Positions 25,931 through 37,960 of a stretch of 64,000 bases of DNA are shown here, in pieces (positions within the stretch are counted from its first letter, which is position 1; every line of letters begins with the position of its first letter). This DNA comes from Lumnitzera littorea (taxonomy: Eukaryota; Streptophyta; Magnoliopsida; Myrtales; Combretaceae), in contig JAMXBB010000011.1 of assembly GCA_024138015.1 (NCBI GenBank), forward strand, positions 76,937,897 through 77,001,896, written 5' to 3'. The notes beneath the pieces were generated by a model. That model was given only the letters and a program-made list of their open reading frames with translations, had not been told where the DNA came from and searched no databases. The translations under genes and the position numbers were made by a program.

Positions 25931-27068
25931 ACTTATTGATTGATAAAAAATTTTCAACTTCAAATTATTGATTTTCACGTATCATGTATCTCATTGTTTT
26001 GTGTTTCTCCATCTTTTAGTTTGATTTCTGTATTTTACACATATTTATGTTCTCTCCCCTTGTTTATGTTTTCTCTTCCTCTATCATATACATTTCTTTG
26101 TTCTTTTTACATTGTTTTCTGTTCTTTTTTCATATTTCCTCTTCTTATTTTTTATTTTTGCTTTCCCTTTTTATTATCATAAAAAAAAAAAAGAGATGCA
26201 CAATGGGGTTATGAGAAAAAATATCGATGGACATTTGGAAGCACAATCATACAGATATTTCATTAAAAGAAAATTGAACCCATAAAACATTTATTTTTAA
26301 TTATACATTCTATCATATTCATCTTTAGCTTCCTGGATAATCAAACATTCATTTTCAGAACGTTGGATGGATGTAACCAAATTGTCGCCCAAGGTTCAAA
26401 TTTTTTCGCTAGGCGACACAATGATTGCGCTAGGTCACAATGTGCCGTTGTTGTAGCCCAAAGATAAAAAGTTTAAACGTTCAGCAACAACGTGGTGTCG
26501 TTGTCGCAAAATGTTCAAAGAATATACAGTCGTTTGGTGACAACGAGATCACAATGGGTGAAATACCAACATGTTCAAAAGAGTTCGACGGTTGGGTGAC
26601 AACATGTGCACATTCGGAGGCAACGTGCTCATATTGTGCTCAACGGCTATCTCCTCTAGAGATGCCACCGAAACGGGTATAAAATAGGTTTTGAAAACAT
26701 TTGAATCTAAACTCAACCCACTATCTTATAAAGCTTCTCAAAATCCTATAAAGTACCCTACAGGATTTTTATCCTCTTTTTAGAACCCATCTTTATAGAG
26801 TTTTATAGAACTCGTTAAAAATCCAATCTGACTCATTGATATTAAAAAATAAAAAAAAAATTAATTTGTTGGTGTACACAAAAAATAAAGCAAATAGCAT
26901 ATAGTTTGTTTTGAATAATAAAACAAATTAAGTATAGTTATTTAAGACTAAACTAACTTTTTTTATTTTAAATTAATACAATATTAATAAAAAGAAGATG
27001 GGTAGAATTGAGAAATGAAGCCAACTAACTAAGAGAGAGAATAAAGGTGAGAGAAGAGAGTAATAGAG
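25931..27068. other. Intergenic DNA with a GC-richer patch
   Basis: T-rich DNA to 26.2 kb, then a less AT-rich patch (26.39-26.69 kb) with repeated words such as cgctaggcgacacaatg / cgctaggtcacaatgtg. The open frame 26440-26682 falls in this patch; internal word repetition suggests retroelement LTR sequence rather than a gene. Nothing else is recognisable. Confidence 0.45.
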
Positions 27069-27076
27069 ATTGTGAG

Positions 27077-28139
27077 TAGAGCTATGTAAATGGGTTTAAG
27101 CCTACAGATTGGCTCATTTAACCTGCTTTTGAAACATATTACAGTCAAACTTTTCAATCTGTATAAAACGTAGACAAGTTTAGCTCAACCAATGGAGCAG
27201 GTTAACCCATGGATCAATGGGTTGGCTTGCTTTTTATTAAATATATTTGAAAAAAAAAAGTAAAAACATACTTTATATTTATAAAATAATAATATTTTAT
27301 TTTGTAACCCTAAATCCTTATTTTACACTTATACTCACAGTTTACACACCACAATTCACAGCATAGAAGACAGAAGTCACGACACAAACAAAACGAACCC
27401 TAAGTCCATTACTCGCCACTCGTCGTGACCATGATGTACGCCGTCCATCGTTCGTCGCTCACCGCTCGCCATCCATCATTCGTTGTTCACCAATACTCTA
27501 TAAGTGCTAAAATCAGACTACACTCCGATTTCCAACTCCAAGTGGTTCTATTCACATTTTAAGTAGAAAAGCTCATACATTGTAAATTGGATGTTATAGC
27601 CATAGTACTGTTACTATTCAAGACCTTGATGTTTGATTTTTTAAATGAATGAATTGGGATTGTGGACTGCCGTTTGCTCAAACTGGGTTTTTTTAATAAC
27701 CTTATGTTGAAATTTGGCTTCACATCGTAGTAATTAGTAATCAATTATCATAAAAGGCATTTTTTTAATAACCTTATGTTGAAATTTGGCTTCACATCAT
27801 AGTAATTAGTAATCAATTATCATAAAGGGCATTGAACAAAAAAATCAAGAGAAACCCAGATCACCTCCACTTCTAAATTTGTCGCTCGCATGGTCTTCGA
27901 TCACATAATTTTTTCTAAAGATTCAAGCTATATAATCATTCCCAAAAGACCATGAAAAGTGAGTTAAATAGGCCGAGCTAGTGAATTGGCCTGTTTGACC
28001 CATCAATCCATATGAATCGAATCGGGTTAATAAATTTTGGCCTTTTTATAAAGTGAGTCAAGATTGGTTGGCCTATTTAACCAACAGGCTAAATTGGGTC
28101 AAGTTAGATTGATCCATTTAACTCACTTATATAACTTTA
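27077..28139. mobile_element. Non-autonomous hAT-type transposon with 8-bp target duplication
   Basis: A 1063-bp element is flanked on both sides by the identical octamer ATTGTGAG (27069-27076 and 28140-28147). Its ends are imperfect inverted repeats: TAGAGCTATGTAAATGGGTT on the left and, reverse-complemented, TAAAGTTATATAAGTGAGTT on the right. An 8-bp duplication and termini of this form are characteristic of the hAT superfamily. No transposase is encoded; the interior has no real ORF. A 72-bp tandem duplication lies inside. Words like cccatggatcaatgggttgg near both ends are typical subterminal repeats. Confidence 0.78.
27688..27831. repeat. 72-bp tandem duplication inside the hAT element
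   Basis: Two nearly identical adjacent copies beginning ttttttaataaccttatg and ending atcataaaaggcat / atcataaagggcat, differing by about two substitutions, so this is a recent duplication. Confidence 0.9.
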
Positions 28140-28147
28140 ATTGTGAG

Positions 28148-29535
28148 AGAAAGAAAGAGATGGGGTTAAGATTTTTTTAAAAGATAAAGTATAAAAGAGA
28201 TAAGATATTTTTTATTAATTATTATGTTTTATTATTTACAGTTGATACTAAATTACTAATATTATATATGTATATATTATAACTTTTAACTGGGTTTAAG
28301 TTTTCTTTCGAGTTTTTTTTAAATCTTAAAACCTGACTTAGAACCCTATAGAATTTAATAACCATTTCCAAAACCTAACTCACCACTATAAGATGAACTT
28401 ATAAGGTTTGATTTTATAACGTTCTTAATAGGTTGGGCAGATCGAATACCTTATAATGACCCACTAAATTCCCTAATCTCCTCCCCTCCTCAATAGAAGC
28501 CAAATTCCCCCTCCTTAATTACACTTACAATTCCTCTCCTAGTACTAACTTTTACTGCTCTCACTGCTCTCCCCACTTTCTAATCATAAAAAGATATTCA
28601 TTTCTACAGCATTTAACCATGGAAAGCAAGGAAACCTTTTCTTGTCGTAGTCATTCTAGGAGAAACTAGCAGTAGCCTAAACACTGTCAGGATCCTTCCC
28701 TTACCCCATAACCACCTACTCCCCCAGCTTAATAATTTGAAGACCAGCTTCCGAATAGTGAATACGCTAGTCGAATGTACTAATGGGGCGTAATTTCAAT
28801 TTTCAAGATTTGCTACAAATCTACGAATTTTAGTACTGTTCTTCTTCCAGCTACCAACTTCCTCCTAGTGGTGGAATTGGAGGATGCAACTTATGTTGAC
28901 CTGTTCCACATCTTTTACAAGCCCATATCACAAAAATCACATCCTAATAATCAGTATGCATAAAAGTTAAGATTTTGAGCAAAGTGGTCTCTTTGAGTTT
29001 GAGCGCTTCTTCTTCCCATATTTCCTTTCTCTCTTTTTTAACTACTGCATTGTTTATGTGTTGTTTTAGTTTCTTTGCTCCACATGTGTTTAAATGATAG
29101 TTTTTAGTCTTGTACGTGAAAGTAAGAAGAGTGTAAGGAAAAACGTGGGAGGGAGAGAGAGATATGATGATCATTGCGATGGGTGTCGATGAAGTACAAA
29201 AAGCATGGGGGGAAAAGAACGTGGGTTGATGGAGCCAAGAGAGAGAGAGTGCCAGATAAAAGGGAGAGAGCGATAAGAAAATGGGAGAGAAGAATTTAGG
29301 AGAGAGAGGTTACAGCTTTATAAAGGGCTGTTACATCCTAGATTTAAAAAAAAATGCAATTAACAGAAAATTAAGATTATGGAATAGATTTTGATAATAT
29401 AAAGTGTGGAGTCCAATCAATTATTGCTTTTATAATAATAGAAAAAGAAGTCTTTACAACAAAACATTAGCCTCGCTTGAAACATGAATAGCAAAGGTGA
29501 AATTGAGACAAGTTCCATAACTACGTTGCTGACCA
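28148..29535. other. Intergenic DNA, no gene seen
   Basis: AT-rich to 28.45 kb, then ordinary composition. A GA-rich stretch at 29.13-29.32 kb (gagagagagtgccag and gggagagagcgataag) is present. The minus frame 28944-29174 has no recognisable domain. Confidence 0.5.
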
Positions 29536-30150
29536 TCACAACATTTTAACATTTTTTGCTGCATCATATCCTAAGACATCCTCCTGTAAAAAGGATCTAA
29601 CATGAGCAGGAGGATTATCATAAAACAAACAGCTTTCATCTGCATCATGCATAACAATCGCTAATCCATCAGCAACCTTGTTCGTTTCCTTGGAGATAGC
29701 ATCAATCTGCCAACCTTGTAACCGGAAGAGGATTTCCCTACATGCCATCACCGCATTATTGTATTTGAATTTGATATTTACGGGATGATTAACAAAGTAT
29801 GCAGTAGTTATAGAGTCTGTACAAATTTCAAGATATCGGTATCCCTTTTGTACACAATAAAAGATACCAAAATATAATGCCTATAGTCTAGTAAAGCCAC
29901 ATCATGTAGCTTCAACTTCCTACCAAATCCAAATACCCATCGGCCTTCCCAACCTCTTGGAACTCCAGCAATTGTTGCACTATCTGTATTAGTTGCATTG
30001 ATCCATCCAAGTTTAGCTTAGACCAACCTCGCATTGGTGGAAACCATCTCAAGTTAATTGTCTCTGTCAATATAATGCGTTGTCTTTTCTTTAATAAAGC
30101 CCAATACTCGTGCGAATTTCGTAATATGCTGTATATGGCAGGAATAGAAT
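29536..30150 (-). pseudogene. LINE-type RNase H domain remnant (RVT_3-like)
   Basis: Read on the minus strand from about 30145, one frame gives WALLKKRQRIILTETINLRW, then FPPMRGWSKLNLDGS. After frame shifts it continues as GVPRGWEGRWVFGFGRKLKL, and finally (29536-29751) ACREILFRLQGWQIDAISKE followed by TNKVADGLA. The order WxKLNxDGS, G.WxxGFxRKL, xxREVNxVADxLA is that of the RNase H-like domain at the C-terminus of plant LINE retrotransposons and their domesticated relatives. The ADGLA part keeps the Asp of the last motif. The upstream reverse transcriptase is missing. At least two frame shifts make it non-functional. Confidence 0.7.
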
Positions 30151-32652
30151 TGCTCAGGATGGAATATTTCTTGTTTCTATCAACTCAATTTTGATTGGAA
30201 GACTCGTCAATGTCGGTCTTATTATCGTCCGCTGCTTCTTATGCACACTACCATAAATACCAAGTTTAATATGTTGTAAGGAGTAAAGAAACTTCGAGAC
30301 AACAAGAAGAATATTATCATTATTGGGGCTATCCACCGCTAACACCTCACCTAACAGTTGTCAAGGTCAATCATCCGATTCACAGATTCTGCCTTTTTAT
30401 GAAATTTAGGCTCCTTTGCTTCGTTATTTTCTTTTATTTCTTTTCCAATGTGCAAGTTGTAAATACCAAATGAAATAATAAATTACCAATATTTTTACTT
30501 GTTTTTCTTAATTTTTAATGTTCTATTTGTACTTATCAATTAAATTATAGTTAATACTCATTTTTTAATAACTAACTTACGATAACAAATGCTTAACTAA
30601 TTCATGAGCTTCAAGTAATAATTTTAATCCTTTTTAAATGTTTCTTTTTTTTTTTTTAAGATGCTTAACTCATAGTTTTTATTTGTACATTTTCAACAGA
30701 TTTACAAACTCTAAGTAGCATTTCAATAAAAATTTTGAATACTATTTGCCCCCCCTGTTTTTTAAGATTAACACAAAATGCAAAATAGGAATAATAATTT
30801 TTATATTAATAATTTTTAACTGATTAGCAACATTTGGATAAAATTTTTAAGCATTATTTTGACCTTTAATTTCCATTAACATAAAGGGCGAAATTCGAGT
30901 ACAATTAATAATTCGAACGTCTTCAACTAGTTTACTTATTCTGTTCAAAATTAATATAGGCTTTTTAAATATTATTTTCCAAATTTTATTTCCATTAACA
31001 TATAGGAAATTTTAAGATTCATTATTCTTATTTGTACATTTTCAACAAATTTACAAATTCTAAATAACATTTACATAGAAGTTCAAATAATATTTTCCAA
31101 ATTTAATTTTCCCTAACATTAAATTATAGAATTCAACAATTCATTCTTTTTTCTTTTTTAACTAACTTTCAAATGCCAAATAAAATTTTAAAAAAATATT
31201 TGTCTATTATTTTTCACATTAATTTCCATTAATATTAAGTGCAAATTTTTAATATTTATTTATTGATTTGTACTTTTTAAAATAATTTATTAATTTTAGA
31301 TATAATTTATATAAAAAATTTAAATATTGTTTTCCACATTTTATACTCTTTAACTAATTTACAAATTCTTAGTAGAATTTAAATTAAACTTCCCTCTATT
31401 ATTTTTTTCATTTTTTTATGCATTACAATAAGATAATACTACCAAAAGATGCTAGAAATGTAAGAAAAATATAGTTTATATTAACACTTGAGCCCATTTA
31501 AAAGCATGTGGATGACTCCAAATAAAGGGTAGAATGCAGGTAGTTCACGATAGGAAAAAGCATGCGAGTACTTAGCTCGATGGACATGCAAGCATGCTGA
31601 GTTCATTATGCGAAAGTATGAGTATATAGAGTATACAATTTTTAGCACACAAAGGCATGTGGGCTACACATTTACTACTCTTATGTGTCAAGAGACACAA
31701 ATCAAAATAGGGGAAGGATTGATCTAAAACTAATTGATGAGTTTTACCCATACCTAAACAGTCTTCATGAGATTCAAACATCTTCCTGAACATTTAATTC
31801 TTATGCCTTGTTATTAGCTCTTATACTCTATCATTATGATGATATAACAGTTGCAAAATAAATATAAACTCTTAAATTGGAAACTATAGTTGGTTATTTA
31901 CATGTTAAAACATAATTAATTTACACATTATCCTTGCAATGAGTCTTGGAGTGGTGACCTATACACATTTCAATCTTATTTGGTGATTAAGATTACAAAT
32001 CCATGCGAATAATCCTAATTAGTAACTTCTAATTACAAAATCCAACGTATATGTAATGCTTATAACACCATGTTTAAAATTACGTGATCGTTGCTTTAGT
32101 ATTATATTATATAAATCGTTATTCATCTCTTGGAACTAAACCAAACCTAATATTGGATTTTGGTTCTTTTTCTAGTCCAAACCTAACCTTACAAATCAAT
32201 TTATTCATAATCTTTTCAAACCTAAAAAAAATAGCTCTATTAAGTTCAACTCATAGTTCAAACTAGGAATGTCAAAATATTTAGGAGAAATATAGAAATA
32301 CTCATATTTTAATGCTAGTTTTCTTGACCAACAATTAGAAAAATTACTTTCAGTGTAGTTCTGAGGCCATGAACTTAAAGCATTCCCAAAGGTGACATTT
32401 TTTACATTTTACACAATTCATTAGGCATGAAAACAGGAAACAACAATTAAATCTTATTATGATTTAATTAGTACTTTAGAAGTTAGATAATGTCTAAATT
32501 AGTACAAGAAAAATAGAAAGCAATCATTCTTCACCTATTTCCAAAATAAAAAAAATGTAAGCAAAATATTTGGCTTCACTTCAAATTATTCATTCACATT
32601 CTTAACATAAATAGATGAACAAAAGAAATTCATATTATTTGGAGATAAACAC
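30151..32652. other. AT-rich intergenic DNA, no gene seen
   Basis: Phrases such as ttttccacattaatttccat and ttaacataaagggcaaatt recur irregularly between 30.4 and 31.4 kb, suggesting an old degenerate repeat. Frames at 30154-30345, 31572-31793 and 32084-32266 match nothing I know. Confidence 0.5.
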
Positions 32653-33194
32653 TGTTGATAGGACCTGTTGGACCTAAAGTCTTCAAGCCTGTTCTTACCT
32701 TATTTGACTCATGGTCTAGGCTATAATTCTTCAGACTTAGCCTCTCCATCTCTATTGTCGAGCTCAACCTAAGCCTATAATATAGCTTGCCCAGTTACAA
32801 CAGTTACCTACTACTAGAAAATTGTGGATAAGGCTAAAAGATCAAGTCAATTACTATCTCCTATATTTACAAACCATGTTAGACACTATAGCTCCATTAC
32901 CCATTGCTTATGAACATGGTTTTTACCTATTAACTTCTCTCCAACTATCGGCTTCACTCCTCTATAAATACAAGATTATAACCCAATGGTAAGCTATTTG
33001 ATACTTTGTGCACTAAAGCCTACTTTCTACTTTTGAGTACTTTTACTCCCTACACACACCAATCTAACTTTAGCATCAGAGTGACCATGCCAGACAACAC
33101 TCAATACCCCTTACTATTCTTTATCTTATAGGCTTACAGCTACATGAAGCCCAATCTTAACCAAATCTCTACCAGTCAATATCCTAAGATGACA
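32653..33194 (+). repeat. 5' LTR of the Ty3/gypsy element
   Basis: 542 bp, TG...CA. It aligns along its length with 49910-50445 (shared words ggctataattcttca, ctctattgt.g.gctcaacc, tactttctac.tt..agtac). A TATA-like tataaatacaag lies at about 32962. Divergence from the 3' copy is high by eye, so the insertion is old. Confidence 0.82.
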
Positions 33195-33196
33195 TT

Positions 33197-33214
33197 TGGC
33201 ACCGTTTATGGGAA
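33197..33214 (+). promoter_or_regulatory. Primer-binding site of the Ty3/gypsy element
   Basis: TGGCACCGTTTATGGGAA begins two bases after the 5' LTR. It resembles the TGGCGCCGTT... sites that Tat/Athila-type elements use with a tRNA-Asp-like primer; the exact tRNA is inferred. Confidence 0.6.
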
Positions 33215-33280
33215 ACCAATCCAATTCTCTACCCCAATACACATAAAACACTCACCCAAACACCACCATTGATTCACAAT

Positions 33281-34745
33281 ATGTCTCATGTTGATAATCC
33301 TGAAAACAATTGGTTTGTGAATAACCAACCTACCAACAATTAACCCTTAGCCAGGAGGGAGACGCTTGAAGTGCATTTGGAGCATGCAAGGCACCTACTT
33401 AAGGAATTTACAGCCCAAAATAGGGCGCTCTACACCCTCCTAGAAGATGCCAAAAGGCATAATAGGCATACCCACCCATCGGAAGCATCCCATGCCCGTA
33501 CTGGGCATAACTAATAGTAGCAATAGCAGAGTAATAGGGATCAACAACCTGATAGAGTAATAGGGATCAACAACCTGATCCCCCAATGCAAGAACAGCAA
33601 ACATAGTCTGTGGCCACTTGCGATAGTACCTTTGCTAGCAACGAGCAGGTGGTCGACTCCTATGGAGCATTGGTACATTTTGCAACACACTAAGCTCATT
33701 CGGAAGACAATGCCAACTTCAATGAGATTCATGCTATTGTGAGAAGGTTCTCTGAACAACAAGGGAGTAAGGTAGCTGACAATGACGAGCTTGTCACCAG
33801 CAATAAAACCCCAATCATTAGGGGTATCTAAGATGAAGTGTTGCCTTCAAACAACAAGCTTCCTACCTTGGACTAATACGACATAACTAGTGATCTTGAT
33901 GATCACATCTTCCACTTCCACACCCTTATGAACCTTCATAGTCATGGGGATGCCATTTTGTGGAAGGCTTTACCGAGCACCTTAAGGAAAGCAGCTCAAA
34001 CATGGTTTAACCATCTATTCGAGAACTCCATTGGCTCCTTTGATGAGCTGGCACGAAAGTTTAGCCTCCACTTCAAGGCTAGTAAGCCCCTATCCAAGGA
34101 CACATCGTCCTTATATTTGATAAGGTAAAGTGAAGGAGAGACTCTGTATGAATACGTAGCCTGGTTTAATAATGCCGTAGTCAAGATCCCTTAGCTAGAT
34201 GGAGTAGCAGTGCATGCTATGTAGCTCGGTAAAAAACCTACAAGGGACTTCTTTCGTTTGCTTGTGAAGAGCAAGTTGAAGACCCTGGCTGAATTCTGGA
34301 ATAAGGTCTAAAAATACATGGACCAAGAAAGGTTAGGCTGCAAAAAGGACAAGGAAAGATTTTCCGTAAAAGATCGCCTCAATTGTAGGGCCCCGAATAG
34401 AGCTAAGGGAGAAGGCTTGGGTAGTAAGAAGCACCGAGTTAAGTAGAACCCACTTGCCCCTCCCATCTACATACAGCATACCCCTCTGAACCAACCAATC
34501 GCGTAAGTTTTTACCAAGGTGCAAAACAAAGGTTTACTGCAGAAGTCCCTTAAGATGGAGAATCCTAGTCATCAAAACTTAAATAAGTATTGTCAATCTT
34601 ACAACGACCATGGCTACACCATAGAGGAGTGCTTCCAACTAAAGAACGCAATTGAATATGCTATCCAATGGGGCTTCTTTGGTGAGTTTGTAGCCCAGCG
34701 AAGGAATGACAACTATTCTGATGATGATGAAGACAGGGTGCCTTG
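33281..34745 (+). pseudogene. Ty3/gypsy gag (decayed)
   Basis: The frame starts with ATG at 33281 (MSHVDNPENNWFVNNQPTNN). The retrotransposon gag domain is clear at 33.86-34.30 kb: LPTLD-YDITSDLDDHI, LWKALPSTLRKAAQTWFNHL, SFDELARKFSLHF and GETLYEYVAWFNNAVV, matching capsid motifs of plant gypsy gag. It continues to a degenerate zinc-knuckle-like segment, YCQSYNDHGYTIEECFQLKN (34.58-34.64 kb), with Cys and His spacing as in Tat-type gag. In-frame stops occur repeatedly, several as TAG or TAA where Q or W is expected. A 26-bp tandem duplication (33528-33579) adds a frame shift. Confidence 0.82.
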
Positions 34746-34899
34746 AAGGTGCCAAACCAAAGGCACTTGAGTAGAGTAGAACAAAGATCGCTACAATGAC
34801 TAGGCCCCCAATGACCAAGTTCCCAATGGCATCATCAACATAATCATTGAGGGGTGGTATAGGGGATACGCTTAAGGTACAGGTTGAGCACCAACAACT

Positions 34900-35690
34900 T
34901 AGTTAACACCCCATCTGAGGTGTTAGCTGTTGGGGAGAAGAGGTAGAAGGTTAATACTTTCATCTCTTTCTCTGGCGAGGATCTGGAGGGGATAGACACC
35001 TCTCATCAAGACTCCTTTGTAATAGGGGTGAGGATTGTAAATTTCGAGGTTTTAAAGATTATGGTGGACTCTTGTAGCTCTACTGATATCCTCTTCCTAC
35101 ATACATACGAAAGGATGAGGAGCAAGTTGCTCATCAAGATGAAGCCCTACCACCATAATCTCATTGACTTCAATGGGAACATTGTTCAAGCCAAGGAAAT
35201 CATCACCTTTGATATGGAACTTAGCAATGATGACAACACGGCATGACAACTTGTGGAGTTCATCGTGGTTGATTGCTTGTCTACTTGTAACGCTCTCTTA
35301 GGACAATCAAGCTTGAACACGTTTAAGGTCATCACCTCATCCTTCTACCTAAAGGCTAAGTTTCCAACCCCCACTGGGGTAGAAATTTGTAGATACAACT
35401 AGAAGCTCTCCCAAGAGCTTTATATCAGGGCTACCAAAGCAAATGGTGTCTTTGCTTTAGAGATCTCGTAGGAGAAGCTGGTTGAGAGAGGTGAGCTGGG
35501 TGAAAAGATAAAAGAGGTGCAGATCGGCACCTCATATGATTAGACCACTAAAGTCGGGATTGAGACCCCTTTCGAGATGAAGGAATTTATAGTTACCCTC
35601 CTACAGACCAACTTAAACAAGTTCGCCTGGTTTGCATAAAATATTCCTAGGATCTCCCTCGATCTGGCAACCCATAGCCTCAACATCGAC
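34900..35690 (+). pseudogene. Ty3/gypsy aspartic protease and start of RT (decayed)
   Basis: The frame 35028-35246 reads VNFEVLKIMVDSCSSTDILF, then HTYERMR, as in retropepsins of Tat-type elements, where the active site is D-(S/G)-G-S-S; here the Gly is Cys (DSCSS). Downstream FIVVDCLSTCNALLGQSSLN and VITSSFYLKAKFPTPTGVEI complete the protease. Near 35570-35695 the start of the RT region is seen (FEMKEFIVTLL, then NKFAWFA). The reading then breaks at a solo LTR insertion (35703). Confidence 0.8.
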
Positions 35691-35702
35691 TCCAATGCAT
35701 AG

Positions 35703-36947
35703 TGATATCAAGCAAGTGCACCTATCAATTTTAATATAGCGGATGTGAGTCCGAGTTGATCCCTTAGAGATTTCGAGTACTAATATTAACCTTAGCTCTA
35801 TTATCTAACCGGAAAATTGTGATGAGTTGAATAAATTAAAAATACTGAAATTAACAAACTAAACTAATTATGAGACTTGATTAAACAATTTAGAAAGCAA
35901 TAAAACTAAGAACGACTTCAAGTATGCAATAACATATTTAGGAATTATTTCCCCTAGTGTTTAACATATGACCGCTTAAAATATATTCAATTCAGTTTCT
36001 ATTATTCTTGACAGGAGGGATTTACAATTAAAGCTAATACCTTTCTCAAGCATATTAACCCTAATCCTAAATTATTTACCGGAATCTCTTTACTTAGTAA
36101 TATAACTTAGGATTGCATTAATATATAATGAATTCCTACACAAATAATTAACTTTTCGGAAGAAACGTGTGTCTTATCTCTAAGATACATGTAATTCTCT
36201 TCAATTATGCTAAGATCTAATTACACATGTAATTTCTCAATCATCATGCATAACATCATAAATTGATACTCTAGAATTATTAATCAACAATTAAACAACA
36301 TAATTCAATCAAGAAAAGATAGAAACTTTATTGAAAATTATAAATCAACCCAAGAGTCACATGAAACTCTAGGTTCCATAATCCTAAATACATGAATTCT
36401 AAGCTATCATAATGAATCTAAAAACGAGTTCCATCAAAAACATAAAATAAAACATGAAAAACCCCCTTGATTGATGAAAAATCTCTCCAATCTTAAAGTT
36501 GGTGTTGCTTTCGTATTTTTCTTCTCCTTCTCCTTCTCCTCAAGTCTCTTTTCTTCTCTAGTGTCTCCTTTATCTTGAAACCCTCATATGTCCTTTTATA
36601 TATGTATTATAAGGATTCTGTTTTCGTCACCAGACACGGCCTAGGACATGACCGTGTCCTCAGGTCGTGTAACTTTCTGCACCTAAGCAAACTTTTCTGG
36701 ATGGACACAACCTAGGGATATGGCCATGTCCTAGATTATGTAACTTCAAAACTTCATAACTCCTTCATTTGAACTCTAAATTAAGTGAAACTTGATTCCC
36801 TTTCTTCGTTTTCAATCTTAGAACGTGTTCAAACCTTGAAATAAAAATTTTACTCAATTAATTATCAATTTCTTTAAAGAAAACCAAAAATGTAAGAGAA
36901 ATACTATAAAATCACCATGTGAAATATGTTTAAAATCAGAGTTATCA
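35703..36947 (-). mobile_element. Solo LTR (1.25 kb) inserted in the Ty3/gypsy pol gene
   Basis: This 1245-bp block splits pol: ...SLNIDSNA lies to its left and ...KKMNFTLERQATIEEEAKKL to its right. It starts TGATATCAAG and ends GAGTTATCA, so it has TG...CA termini, and is flanked by CATAG (35698-35702) and CATAA (36948-36952), a 5-bp duplication with one mismatch. Read on the minus strand it has TATATAAAAGG at about 36595, so the LTR probably points left. It carries no coding sequence. A truncated non-coding element is the alternative. Confidence 0.68.
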
Positions 36948-36954
36948 CATAACC

Positions 36955-37960
36955 TGTCAAATAGAAGAAGATGAACTTTACGCTAGAAAGGCAAGCCACA
37001 ATAGAGGAAGAAGCGAAGAAGCTACTTAAGGCTAGCTTCATCAGAGAAGAGAAGCATCCAACCTGGCTGGCAAATGTAGTGCTGGTAAAAAAGAAGTTTA
37101 GGAGGTGGCACATGTATGTTAATTAAACTAACCTCAACAATGCCTCCCCTAAAGACTCCTTTCCTTTCCCCAGTATCGATAGTTGGTTAACTCCACTTCA
37201 GGACATGCCTTGCTCAGTTTCATGGACTCCTTCTTAGGCTATAATTAGATAAAGATAAACCTAAATGACGAAGTCCATAACTCTTTTGTTACCAACTTCA
37301 GCATGTACTGCTATACTGTCATGCCTTTTGGCCTAAAAACTGTTAGAGCAACATATTAGCAAATGATAACAAAGCTTTTCAAGCCCCTGCTTGGTCAAAA
37401 TATGGAGATGTACATTGATAAAATGATAGTTAAGAGCAAGTAGCCCGGCGATAATGTCAAGGATCTGTAGAAAGCCTTTGACCAAATGAGAAAACACGAC
37501 GTGAAGCTAAACCCCCAAAAGTGCACGTTTAAGGTCGACTTTAGCAAATTTCTTGGCTTTGTAGTCACTGAGAGAGGAACTGAGGCAAACCTTGAAAAGA
37601 TACAGGCTATCAGGGATATGAAGCCCACCTTCCTCAGTCTGTGACATATAGAAGCTCATCAACATAGTGGTCACGTTAAGTAGATTTGTTTTGAGAGCGT
37701 AAACAGATGTGTTGAGTTCTTCAAAATCCTTAAGAATCCCAAAGGTTTTGAATGAACTCATTAATGTGCGACAACCTTCAAGCAGCTATAAGACTTCTTT
37801 GCATACCCTCCAATCCTCTTTAAGCCTGTTTCAGGGAAGAACTTATATTTGTGCCTGGTCGTTAGTGATCGAGCACTCTCAACTGTATTGGTCAAAGTAG
37901 AGGGAAGAGAGCACAAGCTCATGTACTATGTTAACCACATACTCTAGGGGCTCGAGGTTA
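36955..37960 (+). pseudogene. Ty3/gypsy reverse transcriptase (decayed)
   Basis: Plus-strand motifs in order are ATIEEEAKKLLKASFIRE, TWLANVVLVKK, LNNASPKDSFPFPSID, SFVTNFSMYCYTVMPFGLK, MYIDKMIVKSK, LNPQKCTFKV and FLGFVVTERGTEANLEKIQA, the standard order of plant Ty3/gypsy RT. The catalytic YxDD box reads YIDK, so the second Asp is lost. Multiple stops (for example after RWHMYVN) and shifts are present. Further downstream, SGKNLYLCLVVSDRALSTVL and KLMYYVNHIL mark the RT/RNase H connection. Confidence 0.85.

Noticed and set aside
26440..26682. 80-codon frame in a GC-richer patch
   Set aside because: The patch has internal repeated words and no protein family resemblance; likely retroelement LTR sequence.
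26665..28465. Possible outer transposon into which the hAT element inserted
   Set aside because: Some inverted word similarity (aataggttttgaaaac versus its mirror near 28.4 kb) but no alignable ends by eye.
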